Below, one piece after another: positions 63,364 to 64,000 of a DNA stretch of 64,000 nucleotides (position 1 is its first letter; each line of letters opens with the position of its first letter). Source of the DNA: Algibacter lectus (GTDB taxonomy: Bacteria; Bacteroidota; Bacteroidia; Flavobacteriales; Flavobacteriaceae). Below the pieces are notes generated by a model. That model was given only the letters and a program-made list of their open reading frames with translations. It did no database searches and had not been told where the DNA came from. Location: NCBI RefSeq assembly GCF_900112395.1, contig NZ_FOLN01000001.1, positions 248,001 through 312,000 on the forward strand. Direction: 5' to 3'. The position numbers and the translations under genes were made by a program.

Positions 63364-64000
63364 TGGCCAAAAATCAATATAAAGTAAAGCATACATACGC
63401 CATAAAGAAGCTAAGTATCAGACGCGTTATGAAAATCGTATGTCCGTTGTTTTTAACCTTATTTACAAGTAGCTTGGTTTATTCCCAAAACGGGAAAGTC
63501 TTAGGAACAATAACAGACGATCAAGAAGCACCTTTACTTGGAGCCCATATTCAAATAATTGAACTAAATAAAAGAACCATTACTGATGAAAAGGGTTCTT
63601 TCAGTTTCGATAAACTTTCCGATGGAAAATATAACCTGGAGGTTTCCTATATAGGTTTCGAAACGAATTATCACACTATTGATATTTCAATAAAAAAACC
63701 TAAGATTCAAATCAATATTAGCTTAAAACCCCAACAAAACCAACTTGACGAAGTAACGCTCGTGGGAAAATCAAAAACCCAACGGCTAAGAGAAAGTACA
63801 GCCAATGTATCGGTATTGCAAACGGAGAACTTCCGTGATAGAAATACAAATACCAGTGATATCGTAAAACAAATTTCCGGGGTAAATGTTCGTCAAACAG
63901 GTGGTTTTGGCAGTAATGCCGAAATTTATGTGAACGGAATGACTGGAAAATCTATTCCCTTTTTTTTGGATGGGATTCCACTCTCTTATTTTGGTTCTGG
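63363..64000 (+). CDS. TonB-dependent receptor, N-terminal part
   Basis: The frame runs to the window end. I start at ATG 63363, overlapping the previous stop; the signal peptide itself begins at Met23 (MKIVCPLFLTLFTSSLVYSQ), so 63429 is an alternative start. CarboxypepD_reg domain: GKVLGTITDDQEAPLLGAHI, then GSFSFDKLSDGKYNLEVSYI; then the plug: VTLVGKSKTQRLRESTANVS, DIVKQISGVNVRQTGGFGSN and PFFLDGIPLSYFGS. No SusD gene precedes it, so it resembles siderophore/metallophore or peptide receptors more than glycan transporters. The linked Cys peptide and metal genes suggest uptake of a metal complex (inference). Confidence 0.88.
   Translation, partial: MAKNQYKVKHTYAIKKLSIRRVMKIVCPLFLTLFTSSLVYSQNGKVLGTITDDQEAPLLGAHIQIIELNKRTITDEKGSFSFDKLSDGKYNLEVSYIGFETNYHTIDISIKKPKIQINISLKPQQNQLDEVTLVGKSKTQRLRESTANVSVLQTENFRDRNTNTSDIVKQISGVNVRQTGGFGSNAEIYVNGMTGKSIPFFLDGIPLSYFGS

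Noticed and set aside
1-64000. CRISPR array or rRNA genes
   Set aside because: No regularly spaced repeats of 25-40 bases and no rRNA-like GC-rich blocks were seen on either strand.

Overview
The window comes from an AT-rich Bacteroidota genome, almost certainly a marine member of the Flavobacteriaceae. The reasons are the SusD-like protein, the many secreted or lipoprotein sulfatases and glycoside hydrolases, type IX secretion signatures (a C-terminal sorting domain and a PorU-like sortase), a CarboxypepD_reg/TonB receptor, TAnnTTTG-type promoter elements, and weak or absent Shine-Dalgarno sequences.

Region 1 (1-41.6 kb) is a large polysaccharide/glycoprotein utilisation locus. It starts with the end of a susD gene and a broken sulfatase. 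Three minus-strand blocks follow. Block C (2.45-5.43 kb) holds a GH2 enzyme and an NTF2-like lipoprotein. Block B (5.66-16.7 kb) holds an M64-type metallopeptidase, a sulfatase, a SASA-type esterase, a DUF1080 lipoprotein, a beta-propeller dehydrogenase fused to an azurin-like copper domain, and a secreted protein of unknown family. Block A (17.2-24.1 kb) holds a ROK repressor, two sulfatases and a GH95 enzyme, with a GH3 gene next to it. Plus-strand genes then follow: a Gfo/Idh/MocA oxidoreductase, an S15 peptidase, GH78, GH97 and two tandem M60-like metallopeptidases. Sulfatases, exo-glycosidases (GH2/3/78/95/97) and three large metallopeptidases together suggest a sulfated, fucose/galactose/rhamnose-decorated glycoprotein or proteoglycan as substrate. 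This is inference. Similar AT-rich dyads at the promoters of the ROK gene, GH3 and the M64 operon suggest one ROK regulon.

Region 2 (41.6-59.0 kb) is a plastic zone of decayed and mobile DNA. It contains a 3' remnant of fructose-1,6-bisphosphatase, a multiply frameshifted minus-strand gene, a tRNA-Met 3' fragment that looks like an attachment site beside 12-bp-period repeats, and a D-cysteine desulfhydrase-like gene with a divergent membrane LuxR-type regulator. An integrative-element module follows (RteC-like protein, excisionase-like HTH, replication-like protein, DnaC-like ATPase, BfmA-like mobilisation protein). There is also an EEP-family protein, an SMC-like ATPase pseudogene, an orphan PorU-like gene, broken lipoprotein genes, the 5' remnant of a tyrosine integrase and the 3' remnant of an IS3-family element.

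Region 3 (59.1-64 kb) is a metal-handling zone: a 40-residue, 14-cysteine metallothionein-like peptide, a SigZ-like ECF sigma factor, a Fur-family regulator divergent from a MerC-like gene with three Fur-type operators between them, and a His/Cys-containing small protein. It ends in what I consider the most novel unit: a 35-residue peptide with a Cys/His tail, a strong hairpin, and a tightly packed operon of a GRDP-like protein, an unrecognised protein with a possible peptide-binding C-terminus, and a TonB-dependent receptor cut by the window end. This could be a peptide-derived metallophore or other RiPP system.
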